Under the pieces are notes generated by a model, which did not search any database, was not told the origin of the DNA, and worked only from the letters and a program-made list of their open reading frames with translations. The translations under genes and the position numbers were made by a program. A stretch of 64,000 bases of DNA from Pontibacter litorisediminis (GTDB taxonomy: Bacteria; Bacteroidota; Bacteroidia; Cytophagales; Hymenobacteraceae): contig NZ_JARDUA010000009.1 in the NCBI RefSeq assembly GCF_029360645.1, positions 1 through 64,000 of the forward strand, given 5' to 3'. How positions within the stretch are numbered: the first letter of the stretch is position 1; the number at the start of each line of letters is the position of its first letter. Below, one piece after another: positions 8,401 through 17,056 of this stretch.

Positions 8401-9570
8401 CTACAACACAAACCCCAGCAACAATCCAGTAAGGATAAGCACCGGGGCGGGTATCTTGGTAAACATGAGCAGGCAGAAAGTGGCAGCCACAATCCCAAAG
8501 TTCAGGAGAGTGTTCTCAATGGGGTGGTAGAGCAAAATGGCGGCGGCCACCACCATACCGGAGCTGACGGCGCTTATTCCTTCCAGCGAGGCGCGCACGA
8601 CGCGGTACTTTTTCAGCTCGTCCCAAAAGCGGATGACAAAGAAGATAAGGAAAGTGCCTGGCAGGAAAATGCCCACCGTAGCCACAAAGGAGCCCAAAAA
8701 CTGCCCGCCAATGCCATACTCGCGCATGGCCAGGTTTCCTACAAAAGAAGTAAACGAAAAGGTTGGCCCCGGCAAGGCCTGCGCAATCGCGTAGCCGGAC
8801 AGGAACTCCTCCCCAGTGAGATATCCCTTGAAATCGACAAACTCGGTGTAGAGCAGCGGGATGAGCACCTGCCCGCCGCCGAAGACAAGGCTGCCGTTAC
8901 GGTAAAAGTTCTCGAACAAGCGCACCGGCAGCGATGACGTATAGGCACCCAGCAAGGCTGCCACCACCAGTACAGCCACATAAAGTATAAAATTGGCCCA
9001 TTCTATGTGCAGGCGCTTGTTCTGCTCCTGCGGATGCTGCCTGAAGCGCAATGCCGTAACCGCCCCGCCCGCCAACAGCAGCACCGGGAATACCCACGGC
9101 GAATGGAAAAAGTAGGCAAGTATGGCCGAGATCACCATCAGCGTAACCGCTGTCTTGGTGTGCACTACTTTGGAGCTGATCATGTAGGCTGCATAGGCCA
9201 CAAATCCTACTGCCATCGGCTGTATGATCCGCAGAAACTTAAGTGAGATGCCCTGTCCCTGCAAATAAGAGATGACAACTGCGGCAACTCCCATGATAGT
9301 GGCGGCAGGCAGTATCCAGACGAGCAGCGTAAGGTAGGCCAGGTTGGGCCCGCCAATCTTAAAGCCGATTGCCGTCAGCGTCTGGGTGGAGGTGGGGCCT
9401 GGCAGTATGGAGCAAAGGGCGTTCAGCTCTATCAGTTCCTGTTCCGTCAGATAACGGCGCTTCTCTACCAGCAGCTTAAACATCATGGCAATATGCGCCT
9501 GTGGCCCCCCAAACGCTGTGAGGGCCAAAAGTAGGACGTCTTTCAAGAAGATGTAGTAGCGCAGGCTCAT
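8401..9570 (-). CDS. chrA: Chromate transporter (CHR family), two-domain
   Basis: Predicted inner-membrane exporter of chromate, possibly sulfate-linked. About 389 aa with two homologous halves. Each half carries the family GG-G-PGP pattern: FGGPQAHI and LPGPTSTQT in the N-half; FGGGQVLIP and ALPGPTFSF in the C-half. About ten hydrophobic segments are present. The frame is open up to 9612, but the extra 14 residues lie in the terminator of the upstream gene, so the ATG at 9570 is taken. No chrB or chrF regulator lies beside it. Long-chain ChrA proteins also occur in strains without chromate resistance, so the substrate is inferred. Confidence 0.85.
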   Translation of the reverse strand: MSLRYYIFLKDVLLLALTAFGGPQAHIAMMFKLLVEKRRYLTEQELIELNALCSILPGPTSTQTLTAIGFKIGGPNLAYLTLLVWILPAATIMGVAAVVISYLQGQGISLKFLRIIQPMAVGFVAYAAYMISSKVVHTKTAVTLMVISAILAYFFHSPWVFPVLLLAGGAVTALRFRQHPQEQNKRLHIEWANFILYVAVLVVAALLGAYTSSLPVRLFENFYRNGSLVFGGGQVLIPLLYTEFVDFKGYLTGEEFLSGYAIAQALPGPTFSFTSFVGNLAMREYGIGGQFLGSFVATVGIFLPGTFLIFFVIRFWDELKKYRVVRASLEGISAVSSGMVVAAAILLYHPIENTLLNFGIVAATFCLLMFTKIPAPVLILTGLLLGFVL

Positions 9571-9583
9571 GGCGGCATAAAAA

Positions 9584-9621
9584 TAAAAAAAGAGAGACAG
9601 CTTTATAGCCATCTCCCTTTT
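9584..9621 (-). terminator. Terminator of the 2OG oxygenase gene
   Basis: On the minus strand AAAAAAGGGAGATGGC pairs with GCTGTCTCTCTTTTTT (three G-U pairs) and ends in a T-run. It lies between the oxygenase stop (9651) and the chrA start, and excludes the upstream open stretch of chrA from being coding. Confidence 0.7.
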
Positions 9622-9650
9622 TTATGTTTGCAGGGGCATACGCCTCTGGA

Positions 9651-10637
9651 CTAAGCTTTTTTCAGCAGGCCAAGCTCCACCAGGCGCTCGTTCAGGTATT
9701 CGCCTGCGGTGGCATCTGGGTAAGCCTTTGGGTTCTGCTCGTCAATGCAGCTCTCCAGGCAAGTCAGGTCCATTTCGGAGCGCGGGTGCATGAAGAACGG
9801 AATAGAGTAGCGTGAGGTGTGCATCAGCTCGCGCGGCGGGTTAACCACCCGGTGGATCGTAGACTTCAGTTTGTTATTGGTTAAACGCGCCAGCATGTCG
9901 CCCACGTTTACCACCACCTGCTCTGGCAGGGCCGTGATCGGAATCCACTGGCCGTCGCGGCGCAGTACCTGCAGGCCGTCGGCGCTGGCGCCCATGAGCA
10001 GCGTGATCAGGTTGATGTCGCCGTGCTCGGCAGCACGTACCGCATCGGCCGGTACGCTGTCCGGGTTTTCGATAGGGAAGTAGTGGATAGGGCGCAGGAT
10101 GCTGTTGCCGTACGTTACCTTCGCATCGAAGTAATCCTCCTCTAAACCCAAGTGAACGGCAATGGCGCGCAGCACCTGCTTGCCGGCGGCTTCCAGTTTG
10201 CGGTAAGCCTCCAGGGTGGTTTCTTTGAAGGCAGGCACCTCCGCAGGGAAAATGTTCTCCGGGTACTCTGCTTTGATCGGGTCACTGTCCGGAATATCAC
10301 TCAGTTCTTGCCCAACGTGGTAGAATTCCTTTAGGTCGCCTGTGTTGAATCCTTTTGCTTTTTCTTTGCCCTTGCCCACATAGCCGCGCTGGCTGGCAAG
10401 TTCCGGGTGCTCATACTTTTGCTTCACCTCATCTGGCAGGGCGAAGAATTCTTTGGTGGCCGCGTAGAGCTTTTGGGTTAGCTCGTCGCTGAGGCCGTGG
10501 TTACGCAGGGCAATGAAGCCGATGTTTTGATAGGCTTCGCCCAGCTGCTTAACAAATTGAGCCTTTCTCTCAGCGTCTCCAGAAGTAAAGTCAGCCAGGT
10601 CGAGAGAAGGAATCTCGTCAAACAAAATCTCGCTCAT
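9651..10637 (-). CDS. Isopenicillin N synthase-family Fe(II)/2-oxoglutarate oxygenase
   Basis: A non-haem iron oxygenase of 328 aa with the DIOX_N region at about 8-120 and a 2OG-FeII-Oxy domain at about 175-285. The iron triad H205, D207 (EHGDINLITLL) and H262 (STIHRVVNP) is present, with R276-x-S278 (SRYSIPFF) to bind the 2-oxoglutarate carboxylate. Such proteins are common in bacteria with unknown substrates. Nothing nearby suggests beta-lactam synthesis. The gene is divergent from the lipoprotein at 10739 and ends in its own terminator, so it is probably monocistronic. Confidence 0.85.
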   Translation of the reverse strand: MSEILFDEIPSLDLADFTSGDAERKAQFVKQLGEAYQNIGFIALRNHGLSDELTQKLYAATKEFFALPDEVKQKYEHPELASQRGYVGKGKEKAKGFNTGDLKEFYHVGQELSDIPDSDPIKAEYPENIFPAEVPAFKETTLEAYRKLEAAGKQVLRAIAVHLGLEEDYFDAKVTYGNSILRPIHYFPIENPDSVPADAVRAAEHGDINLITLLMGASADGLQVLRRDGQWIPITALPEQVVVNVGDMLARLTNNKLKSTIHRVVNPPRELMHTSRYSIPFFMHPRSEMDLTCLESCIDEQNPKAYPDATAGEYLNERLVELGLLKKA

Positions 10638-10738
10638 ATATAATCTTTAGCGTATACTTTTACGTGTTGTTCACGTAGTTCGCAATATACGAAGAAAAAT
10701 TGCTAAATTAGCTACATTGCTAACCTAACGATTGTTAC

Positions 10739-11581
10739 ATGAAAAAAACGTACCTACTGCTGGCTTCGGCCCTGATGCTCTGTTTCTCGGCCTGTGATAC
10801 CGCACGCCAGACGCAGGAGACCGAAAACCAGACACCCGAAGCATCAAGCGTAACCGGAGGGCCAACACCTTCAGGCGCTGTTATGAGTAAAGGCGGGCTG
10901 CGCGTTTACGCCTTTGACAACTCGCAGAAGTACCCAGAGTCGCAGCTGCGCCTGAACACGCCCCCTGCCGGAGGGGTGGTGGAGCCGGGCCCGGTTCAGT
11001 TTGTGTACTCGCTCTCCAACTTTGAGCTAACCCGCATGACGCCGCACTCCAATGCCGAGCACATGGCAAACTCCATGCAGGGGCAGCACATCCATAACAT
11101 TGTGGATAATGAGCCATACACCGCTCACTATGAGACAGAGTTTACAAAAGACATCCCTGAAGGGGAGCACGTGATCCTGTCGTTTATCTCCCGCTCCTAC
11201 CACGAGAGCCTGAAGCACAAGGGGGCATACGACCTGCGCAAGATTACCGTAGGCCGTCCAACCCAGACGCTGGAGTTTGATGAAAGTGCGCCGCACATGT
11301 TCTATAGCCGCCCGAAAGGCGAGTATGTTGGCCCGAAGGAGACCGAGAAGGTAATGCTGGACTTCTACCTGGTGAACACCGACCTCTCTACCACTGGCAA
11401 CAAAGTGCGTGCTACTATCAACGGGACCGAGTTTATGCTCGACCGCTGGATGCCATACATCATAGAAGGCCTGCCGATGGGCGAGAACACGATAAAACTG
11501 GAGTTGGTTGACAACAACGGCAACGTGCTTCCGGGCCCTTTCAACTCTGTGGAGAGAACAATTACGCTGAAGGCAGAATAA
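10739..11581 (+). CDS. Uncharacterised lipoprotein
   Basis: 280 aa with a lipoprotein signal: MKK, hydrophobic core, then cysteine 19 in CFSAC. After a Gln/Glu/Thr-rich linker (20-50) come two beta-rich stretches. The first contains a His/Met-rich segment (HSNAEHMANSMQGQHIHN) that could bind metal, though this is speculation. The second begins near DFYLVNTDLS and resembles an Ig-like or cupredoxin-like strand pattern. No family was recognised with confidence. A TACATTG box just upstream is a weak -7 candidate. It ends in a strong terminator. Confidence 0.75.
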   Translation: MKKTYLLLASALMLCFSACDTARQTQETENQTPEASSVTGGPTPSGAVMSKGGLRVYAFDNSQKYPESQLRLNTPPAGGVVEPGPVQFVYSLSNFELTRMTPHSNAEHMANSMQGQHIHNIVDNEPYTAHYETEFTKDIPEGEHVILSFISRSYHESLKHKGAYDLRKITVGRPTQTLEFDESAPHMFYSRPKGEYVGPKETEKVMLDFYLVNTDLSTTGNKVRATINGTEFMLDRWMPYIIEGLPMGENTIKLELVDNNGNVLPGPFNSVERTITLKAE

Positions 11582-11603
11582 ACACCGAAAGTATAACGTG
11601 TAC

Positions 11604-11640
11604 AACGGCCCGTTTCTCACTTGCAGAGGCGGGCCGTTTT
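11604..11640 (+). terminator. Terminator after the lipoprotein
   Basis: AACGGCCCG and CGGGCCGTT pair perfectly around a 17-nt loop, followed by TTTTG. An AAGTATAA heptamer copy sits between the stop codon and the stem. Confidence 0.8.
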
Positions 11641-11721
11641 GTTTGCAAGATTTCTATGAAGAGCTGGGCTGTTAATTGCCAGTGAGAGTATTAATAACGG
11701 GAGTATTCTAGATGTGGTGTT

Positions 11722-12123
11722 ATGAGAGCAGGAAAGCTGACCATGTTGGTAGTGGGGATGGTAGGGTGTGCCACCAAGCAACCGGCCTATACTTCCTCGG
11801 GGAAAGAGGTGCTGGTGGTGCAAAAGCAGGTGGAGTTGTACCGCAAAAAGCCACCTGTATGGCCGGCTAAAGGCCGCTTAGTTGCCATAGCGGATGATCT
11901 GGTGTTCATCCCTACGCCTCACTTCGGCTTGCTGTACCTCCACGGGCGGGATAGCACCTTTATACCTTTAAGCAAGGTGGCACGCTTGGAGGATAAAAAA
12001 TGGCTGCTGGTGTTTCCTTTTAAACTTGAGGTAATTACCCAAGATGGCTCGGGCTATACTTTTGTCTCGGCGCGGCGCGATAGGCTAGCCAGACAAATAA
12101 GGAAGCTGCAGGGGGAAGAGTAA
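11722..12123 (+). CDS. Small lipoprotein with GRAM/PH-like strand pattern
   Basis: 133 aa, function unknown. A short signal ends at cysteine 16 in GMVGC, a plausible lipobox. Residues about 45-130 alternate hydrophobic strands (RLVAIADDLVFIP, FGLLYLH, STFIPLSKVARLE, WLLVFPFKLEVITQDG, YTFVSA) and a final Arg-rich helix. This order recalls GRAM/PH-like domains, but that is pattern recognition only. An open frame in another register begins before its stop and continues to 12347, so the gene may be a truncated or frameshifted form of something longer. Confidence 0.6.
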   Translation: MRAGKLTMLVVGMVGCATKQPAYTSSGKEVLVVQKQVELYRKKPPVWPAKGRLVAIADDLVFIPTPHFGLLYLHGRDSTFIPLSKVARLEDKKWLLVFPFKLEVITQDGSGYTFVSARRDRLARQIRKLQGEE

Positions 12124-12347
12124 AATATTGCCGCACCACTACCCAGCATGAGGAGACAGGTGTTTACAGGTTATCTAAGGAAAGCGGGAAGCAGTTTTAT
12201 ATCTCTTTCTCTGAATCGGAGACAGGCCAAAGCCAGATTGCCGCTATCTCAGAAACCAAGCTGGTGATCGTGTTGGAGTACAACAACGGTGCCCCCTCTC
12301 ACTCGGGAAGCAGAACAGTTGTAACGAAGCAGTCTAAAAAGACGTGA
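12084..12347 (+). pseudogene. Start-less open frame, probable gene remnant
   Basis: The frame ending in TGA at 12345-12347 is open back to a TAG at 12081 and reads like protein (KYCRTTTQHEETGVYRLSKE, then GKQFYISFSESETGQ). It has no ATG and no convincing GTG or TTG start, and overlaps the end of the 133-aa lipoprotein in a different frame. Either a frameshift has separated it from that gene, or it is the 3' end of a lost gene. The rest of the 314-bp spacer holds only a terminator. Confidence 0.4.
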
Positions 12348-12384
12348 GTCTCTTCTGCTGGATAAAACTCTGATCTCAGGAATA

Positions 12385-12420
12385 TAAAAAGGCCTCTCCA
12401 AGTATGGAGAGGCCTTTTTG
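12385..12420 (-). terminator. Bidirectional terminator after floA
   Basis: AAAAAGGCCTCTCCA and TGGAGAGGCCTTTTT pair perfectly; the loop is AGTA, so the loop region spells AAGTATGG. T-runs are present on both strands. Confidence 0.85.
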
Positions 12421-12437
12421 TAAAGCATAAACAGTGT

Positions 12438-13442
12438 TTATTCCTTAGCGCGGTTCGGCGTACTGCCGCCACCTCCACCACCCTGGCCGGGGTTGGCGAT
12501 GTTGTTGCGCATGTCGGTGTCGGACTGGATGTTCTGCATGCGATAATAATCCATGATGCCGAGGTTGCCGCTGCGGAAGGCCGCTGCGATGGCCTGTGGC
12601 ACCTCCACTTCCGCCTGAATCACGTTGGCGCGTGCCTCCTGCGCCTTGGCCTTCATCTCCTGCTCCACGGCCACGGCCATGGCGCGGCGCTCCTCGGCCT
12701 TGGCCTCGGCTACCTTCAGGTCAGCGTTAGCCTGGTCTATCTGCAGCTTGGCACCGATGTTCTCGCCCACGTCCACGTCGGCAATGTCAATAGAGAGAAT
12801 TTCATAAGCCGTGCCGGCGTCCAGGCCTTTCTGCAATACCAGCTTGGAGATGATGTCCGGGTTCTCGAGCACCACCTTGTGCGAGCCGGAGGAGCCGATA
12901 GAGGTTACGATACCCTCGCCCACGCGGGCAAGTATGGTTTCCTCGCCGGCGCCGCCCACCAGCTGCATGATGTTGGCGCGCACCGTTACCCGTGCCTTGG
13001 CAATCAGCTGGATACCATCCTGTGCCACGGCGGCCACGTTCGGGGTGTTGATCACTTTTGGGTTAACCGAGGTGGTCACGGCCTCAAACACGTTACGGCC
13101 GGCCAGGTCGATGGCGGTGGCTTGCTTGAAGGACAGTGGGATGTTGGCCTTGTCGGCAGAGATAAGCGCCTTGATTACGTTGGGCACGTTCCCGCCAGCC
13201 AGGTAGTGGGTTTCCAGCTCGGTGGTGGTGACGTCTATGCCGGCCTTGGTCGCGTTGATCATGGAGTTAACGATGAGACTTGGCGGCACCTTACGGATGC
13301 GCATGAACACCAGCTCCAGCAGGCCTACCCGTACGCCGGAGAACAGGGCCGTGATCCAAAGGCTGATTGGCACAAAGTATAAAAAGATGATGAGCAGGAT
13401 AATACCGCCTGCTATCAGGAATATAGGGGTTAAGTTTTCCAT
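12438..13442 (-). CDS. floA: Flotillin-like membrane-microdomain scaffold FloA
   Basis: SPFH-type scaffold thought to organise functional membrane microdomains. 334 aa: one N-terminal membrane hairpin or segment (8-28), an SPFH/band-7-like domain (about 40-230), a long Ala/Glu-rich coiled coil (ANADLKVAEAKAEERRAMAV onward, about 238-290) and a Gly-rich tail. Length and sequence match the FloA/YqfA family rather than large eukaryote-like flotillins. It lies 12 bp downstream of the NfeD gene, the classical partner, so both probably form one transcript ended by the hairpin at 12385. Confidence 0.92.
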   Translation of the reverse strand: MENLTPIFLIAGGIILLIIFLYFVPISLWITALFSGVRVGLLELVFMRIRKVPPSLIVNSMINATKAGIDVTTTELETHYLAGGNVPNVIKALISADKANIPLSFKQATAIDLAGRNVFEAVTTSVNPKVINTPNVAAVAQDGIQLIAKARVTVRANIMQLVGGAGEETILARVGEGIVTSIGSSGSHKVVLENPDIISKLVLQKGLDAGTAYEILSIDIADVDVGENIGAKLQIDQANADLKVAEAKAEERRAMAVAVEQEMKAKAQEARANVIQAEVEVPQAIAAAFRSGNLGIMDYYRMQNIQSDTDMRNNIANPGQGGGGGGSTPNRAKE

Positions 13443-13454
13443 CTGTGTTTAAGG

Positions 13455-13928
13455 TTAGGAGATTGCTTCTACGATAATCTTATTCTGGTCCAATCTTATA
13501 ATGCGTATGGGGGTGTTGGGCGCCACAAACTCGCCGCGTGTCTGTACCTCATGGTGCCTTTCTGCAAAAAGGGCTGTACCCTGTGGCCGCAACGCCGATA
13601 CCGTTGTGCCTTCTTCCCCTACCTGCAGGGTATGCTGGTACTCCTCGTTCACATGCCCCCGGTTCTGCTCCCGCAGGGCAAAACGGGTCCAGCTGTCGGA
13701 ACGGAAGCTGTAGAGAAAGGCAATGCCGCTGATGAGGACGGTGGCGCCAAGTATGATGTGGCCGGTTTCAGTGCCCAGGGCCGCATAACCTATCCAGATA
13801 CCGATAGCGGTCAGAACAAAGCCCAGGATGCCCACAATGGTGGTGCCCGGCACAAAGATCAGCTCCACTATGATCAGGAGAAGACCAATGCCTATCAGCG
13901 AAATAACTGTTATCCAATCCAATAGCAT
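13455..13928 (-). CDS. NfeD-like membrane protein
   Basis: About 157 aa from the Met at 13928 (an upstream Met at 13952 is also possible). Three to four hydrophobic segments occupy 3-75, then a soluble OB-fold NfeD C-terminal domain (about 95-155) with VGEEGTTVSALRPQGTALF. This is the short NfeD type, without a ClpP-like protease domain, that typically pairs with FloA. It probably supports raft-like microdomain structure. It is the first gene of the nfeD-floA unit. Confidence 0.85.
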   Translation of the reverse strand: MLLDWITVISLIGIGLLLIIVELIFVPGTTIVGILGFVLTAIGIWIGYAALGTETGHIILGATVLISGIAFLYSFRSDSWTRFALREQNRGHVNEEYQHTLQVGEEGTTVSALRPQGTALFAERHHEVQTRGEFVAPNTPIRIIRLDQNKIIVEAIS

Positions 13929-14014
13929 AGGGCAGGGCGTTATAGTGTACAATATAGCAATTTCTTCATGATAAGTAAGAATACTTGCCGGAACAAAGTA
14001 TAAACCAGCCAGAA

Positions 14015-14050
14015 AGCAAAAGCGCCACCTCCCGCTATGGAAGTGGCGCT
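14015..14050 (-). terminator. Terminator of proS
   Basis: AGCGCCAC (14021-14028) and GTGGCGCT (14043-14050) pair perfectly. On the minus strand the stem is followed by TTTTGCTTT. An AAGTATA copy lies on each side, at about 13997 and 14057. Confidence 0.75.
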
Positions 14051-14077
14051 CCAGAAAGTATAGCCGTTGCCGCAGGT

Positions 14078-14110
14078 TACGAACAACTAATAACGAGCAA
14101 CGAACAACGA
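14078..14110. repeat. AACGAACAAC-type tract beside proS stop
   Basis: Repeating ACGAACAACTAATAACGA-like units run up to 4 bp from the proS stop. It is the longest of the three copies of this tract class in the window (see 120-143 and 709-731). Confidence 0.55.
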
Positions 14111-14114
14111 AATG

Positions 14115-15593
14115 CTAGTATGCTTTGGCAAAGTACACGCGGCGCTTGCTTGGCTGTCCGGTCAGCATGTCCACGCCGTCCTCCTCAGGGGTGTTCAGCG
14201 CAATGCAGCGGATAGTAGCCTTTGTCTCCTCCTTGATGCGCTCCTCCGTTTCCGGCGTACCGTCCCAGTGGGCCAGCACAAAACCGCCTTTGGTCTCCAG
14301 TACCTGCTTAAACTCCTCGTAAGAGTCTACCTTGGTGGTGTTCTCCTCGCGGAAGGTCAGGGCCTTGTTGTAAATGTTCTCCTGTATCTCGTTCAGCAGG
14401 GCCGGAATGTAGTCGGCCAGTGTGCTGAACTGCTGCGAGCTTTTCTCCTTGGTGTCGCGGCGGGCCACCTCGGCGGTGCCGTTCTCCAGGTCGCGGGCAC
14501 CGATGGCGATGCGCACCGGCACCCCCTTCAGCTCCCACTCGGCAAACTTGAAGCCAGGCCGCTCGGTGTCGCGGTCGTCATACTTCACGCTGATGCCTTT
14601 GGCCAGCAGCTCGCGCTTCAGCTGGTTCACCTTCTCGGTGATCTGCGCCAGCTGCTCTTCGCCTTTGTAGATCGGCACGATCACCACCTGGATCGGAGCC
14701 AGCTTTGGAGGCAGCACCAGGCCTTCGTCATCGGAGTGGGCCATTACCAGCGCACCCATCAGGCGCGTGCTCACGCCCCAGGAGGTGCCCCAAACGTGCT
14801 CTAGCCCGCCGTCTTTGGTTGCATACTTCACATCAAAAGCCTTGGCAAAGTTCTGGCCCAGGAAGTGTGAGGTACCCGCCTGCAGGGCCTTGCCGTCCTG
14901 CATCAAACCTTCGATGCAGTAGGTTTCCAGGGCGCCGGCGAAGCGCTCGCTTGGCGTTTTGAGGCCACGGATTACCGGCAGGGCCAGGTACTGCTCCGCA
15001 AAGGTGGCGTATACCTCCAGCATCTGCTCTGTTTCGGCAACAGCCTCCTCAGCGGTGGCGTGCGCGGTGTGGCCTTCCTGCCACAGGAACTCCGCCGTGC
15101 GCAGGAACAGGCGCGTGCGCATCTCCCAGCGCACCACGTTGGCCCACTGGTTTATCAGCAAAGGCAGGTCGCGGTAGCTCTGTATCCAGTTTTTGTAGGT
15201 GTTCCAGATCACAGCCTCTGAGGTAGGGCGTACGATCAGCTCTTCCTCCAGCCGGGCATTCGGGTCCACGCGCAGCTTGCCGGCTTTGTCAGGGTCGTTC
15301 TGCAGGCGGTAGTGGGTTACCACGGCGCACTCTTTGGCGAAGCCCTCCGCGTTCTGCTCCTCCGCCTCAAACAAGCTCTTGGGTACAAACAGCGGGAAGT
15401 AAGCGTTCTCATGGCCCGTGGCCTTAAACATATCGTCCAGCACACGCTGCATCTTCTCCCAAATGGCGTAACCGTATGGCTTGATCACCATACATCCCCG
15501 CACGGCCGAGTTCTCCGCCAGGCCCGCCTTCTTCACCAGCTCGTTATACCACAGCGAGTAATCTTCGCTTCTTTTAGGTAACCCTTTGCTCAT
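14115..15593 (-). CDS. proS: Prolyl-tRNA synthetase, archaeal/eukaryote-like type
   Basis: Charges tRNA-Pro. At 492 aa without the editing insertion found in the long bacterial form, this is the short ProS type (ProRS type 3) widespread in Bacteroidota. Class II features: RPTSE (122-126), motif 2 RTAEFLWQEGHTAH (165-178), and a C-terminal anticodon-binding domain (about 285-400) beginning VVIVPIYKGEE, followed by the extra zinc-like domain ending in Tyr, as usual for this type. ATG start. Monocistronic, with a 195-bp AT-rich spacer upstream. Confidence 0.95.
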   Translation of the reverse strand: MSKGLPKRSEDYSLWYNELVKKAGLAENSAVRGCMVIKPYGYAIWEKMQRVLDDMFKATGHENAYFPLFVPKSLFEAEEQNAEGFAKECAVVTHYRLQNDPDKAGKLRVDPNARLEEELIVRPTSEAVIWNTYKNWIQSYRDLPLLINQWANVVRWEMRTRLFLRTAEFLWQEGHTAHATAEEAVAETEQMLEVYATFAEQYLALPVIRGLKTPSERFAGALETYCIEGLMQDGKALQAGTSHFLGQNFAKAFDVKYATKDGGLEHVWGTSWGVSTRLMGALVMAHSDDEGLVLPPKLAPIQVVIVPIYKGEEQLAQITEKVNQLKRELLAKGISVKYDDRDTERPGFKFAEWELKGVPVRIAIGARDLENGTAEVARRDTKEKSSQQFSTLADYIPALLNEIQENIYNKALTFREENTTKVDSYEEFKQVLETKGGFVLAHWDGTPETEERIKEETKATIRCIALNTPEEDGVDMLTGQPSKRRVYFAKAY

Positions 15594-15738
15594 TTTAATT
15601 AAATTATCTTAATAGTCTTATTTATATTAACTCTGGAACAAAATTTGTTACTGCATATATACCGCAGCCGGACATCGTTCCGACTCAAAATTACGTTAAT
15701 ATTATAAACTATAGATAAGGTTTTGCCCCAATTGTGCT

Positions 15739-15746
15739 TATCTTTG
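15739..15746 (+). promoter_or_regulatory. -7 box upstream of the repeat-rich lipoprotein
   Basis: TATCTTTG fits TAnnTTTG exactly and lies 43 bp before the ATG at 15789. The -33 element is not clear. Confidence 0.5.
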
Positions 15747-15788
15747 ATATAGAAGAAGTTGTTACCCACAGAACATCAGCAGAAGGCC

Positions 15789-17030
15789 ATGAAAAAATAT
15801 ATTTTACTTACCGTAGCCCCGGCATTAGCCCTGCTGGCTGTAGGCTGTAGCAGCCCTGTTGCGATGCAGTCGTCGGAATACGACGACATGTACTACAGTT
15901 CTTCAGACCAGACCGTATATGTGGAGCCGGCAGCGGCGCAACCGCAGCAACCGGCGCAGGCTTATCAGCAGTATGAGAACAGCCACCAGCAGGCAGAGCC
16001 GGCCCTCGCTGAGGGGGAGGTGCTGAATCCGGAGTACTCTGAAAGCAACATTACGCAGAACTACGCCGGCGACGAGTACTACGACGGACGCGCCTACGAT
16101 GCGCGCGACAACTGGTACCGCCCCGACTACTCATTCGTGGACCCTTACTGGGGATCGGCCTATGTGCCGCGCCGCGCGAGCTACGCGTTCTATGATCCCT
16201 TCTACGATCCCTTCTACTACGATCCGTTTTACTACGACCCCTTCTGGAGCAATGCCCGTTTCCGAACCGGTGTGAGCATCAGCTTTAACTATGGCTGGGG
16301 CGGTGGCTTTTACAGGCACCCATACTATGGCTACAGCAACTGGTGGCCGCACAGCTATGGCCATGGCTACTATAACGGTTACTACAGAGGCTACAACAAC
16401 GGCTACTATGCCCATAACCCGTACGGCTGGTATAACGACAGGCCGGTGGTGATCGGCAAAGCCAGCCGAGTGCAGTATGGCCCGCGCGACAGCCGCAACA
16501 CACAGGTGGTGGGCAACACGGCAGCAGGCAGACCGTCCAGGGACGGCACTATCCGAAGCGAGAGCACCGGGCAGCAGCAAAGCGTAGGCCGACAGTCGCG
16601 CAGCAGCCGCAGCACCGTGGCACCAGCTACCGGAGGAAGGCAGGAATTGCCGGCAAGGCCAAGCCGCAGCAGCCGCAGCACTACAGTGCGACCACAGCAG
16701 CAGCAGCAGCAGCAGAATGCACAGCCTGCGCCAAGCCGTAGCACACGCAGTACCCGCCAGTATGTGCCGAGCCAAACCCAGGAGCAGCCGCAGCAGCGCC
16801 GTGAGGTGCGCACGCGTACGATAGAGCGTCAGCCTAGCCGTACGTATGAGCAGCGCAGCCAGCCGGCACGTATCGAGCGTAGCCAGCCAAGCCGCACGGA
16901 AGAGAGCAGACCTAGCCGTACGTATGAGAGCCGCCCGAGTAGCTCCCCAAGCCCGAGCCCAAGTATAAACAGAAGCAGCAATAGCAGTTCTTCTTCGGGT
17001 GGCGGCCGTCCTTCACGAGGAAATAATTAA
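15789..17030 (+). CDS. Tyr/Ser/Arg-rich repeat lipoprotein of unknown function
   Basis: 413 aa. The signal peptide ends at cysteine 20 in LAVGC. Three zones follow: an acidic/Gln-rich zone (about 25-110); an aromatic zone (about 110-225) with tandem FYDPFYDPFYYDPF units and Gly/Tyr/His-rich stretches (HGYYNGYYRGYNNGYY); and a basic low-complexity tail (about 240-413) of PSRSSRSTxR and QPSRTYE repeats. No enzymatic motif is visible. Composition suggests an envelope-exposed, possibly adhesive or structural protein. The ATG at 15789 is preferred over an upstream TTG because it starts the lipoprotein signal. The FadL-like gene follows 26 bp later. Confidence 0.75.
   Translation: MKKYILLTVAPALALLAVGCSSPVAMQSSEYDDMYYSSSDQTVYVEPAAAQPQQPAQAYQQYENSHQQAEPALAEGEVLNPEYSESNITQNYAGDEYYDGRAYDARDNWYRPDYSFVDPYWGSAYVPRRASYAFYDPFYDPFYYDPFYYDPFWSNARFRTGVSISFNYGWGGGFYRHPYYGYSNWWPHSYGHGYYNGYYRGYNNGYYAHNPYGWYNDRPVVIGKASRVQYGPRDSRNTQVVGNTAAGRPSRDGTIRSESTGQQQSVGRQSRSSRSTVAPATGGRQELPARPSRSSRSTTVRPQQQQQQQNAQPAPSRSTRSTRQYVPSQTQEQPQQRREVRTRTIERQPSRTYEQRSQPARIERSQPSRTEESRPSRTYESRPSSSPSPSPSINRSSNSSSSSGGGRPSRGNN
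16188..16245. repeat. In-frame tandem repeat encoding FYDPF units
   Basis: Four near-identical 12-15-bp units (TTCTACGATCCC and variants) encode the repeated Phe-Tyr-Asp-Pro motif of the lipoprotein. Such arrays can change copy number by slippage. Confidence 0.7.
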
Positions 17031-17056
17031 GACGCATAGTATAAAACCTCTTTAAC

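Noticed and set aside
9571..9612. N-terminal extension of the chromate transporter
   Set aside because: It lies in the hairpin terminator of the upstream oxygenase gene, so the ATG at 9570 is preferred.
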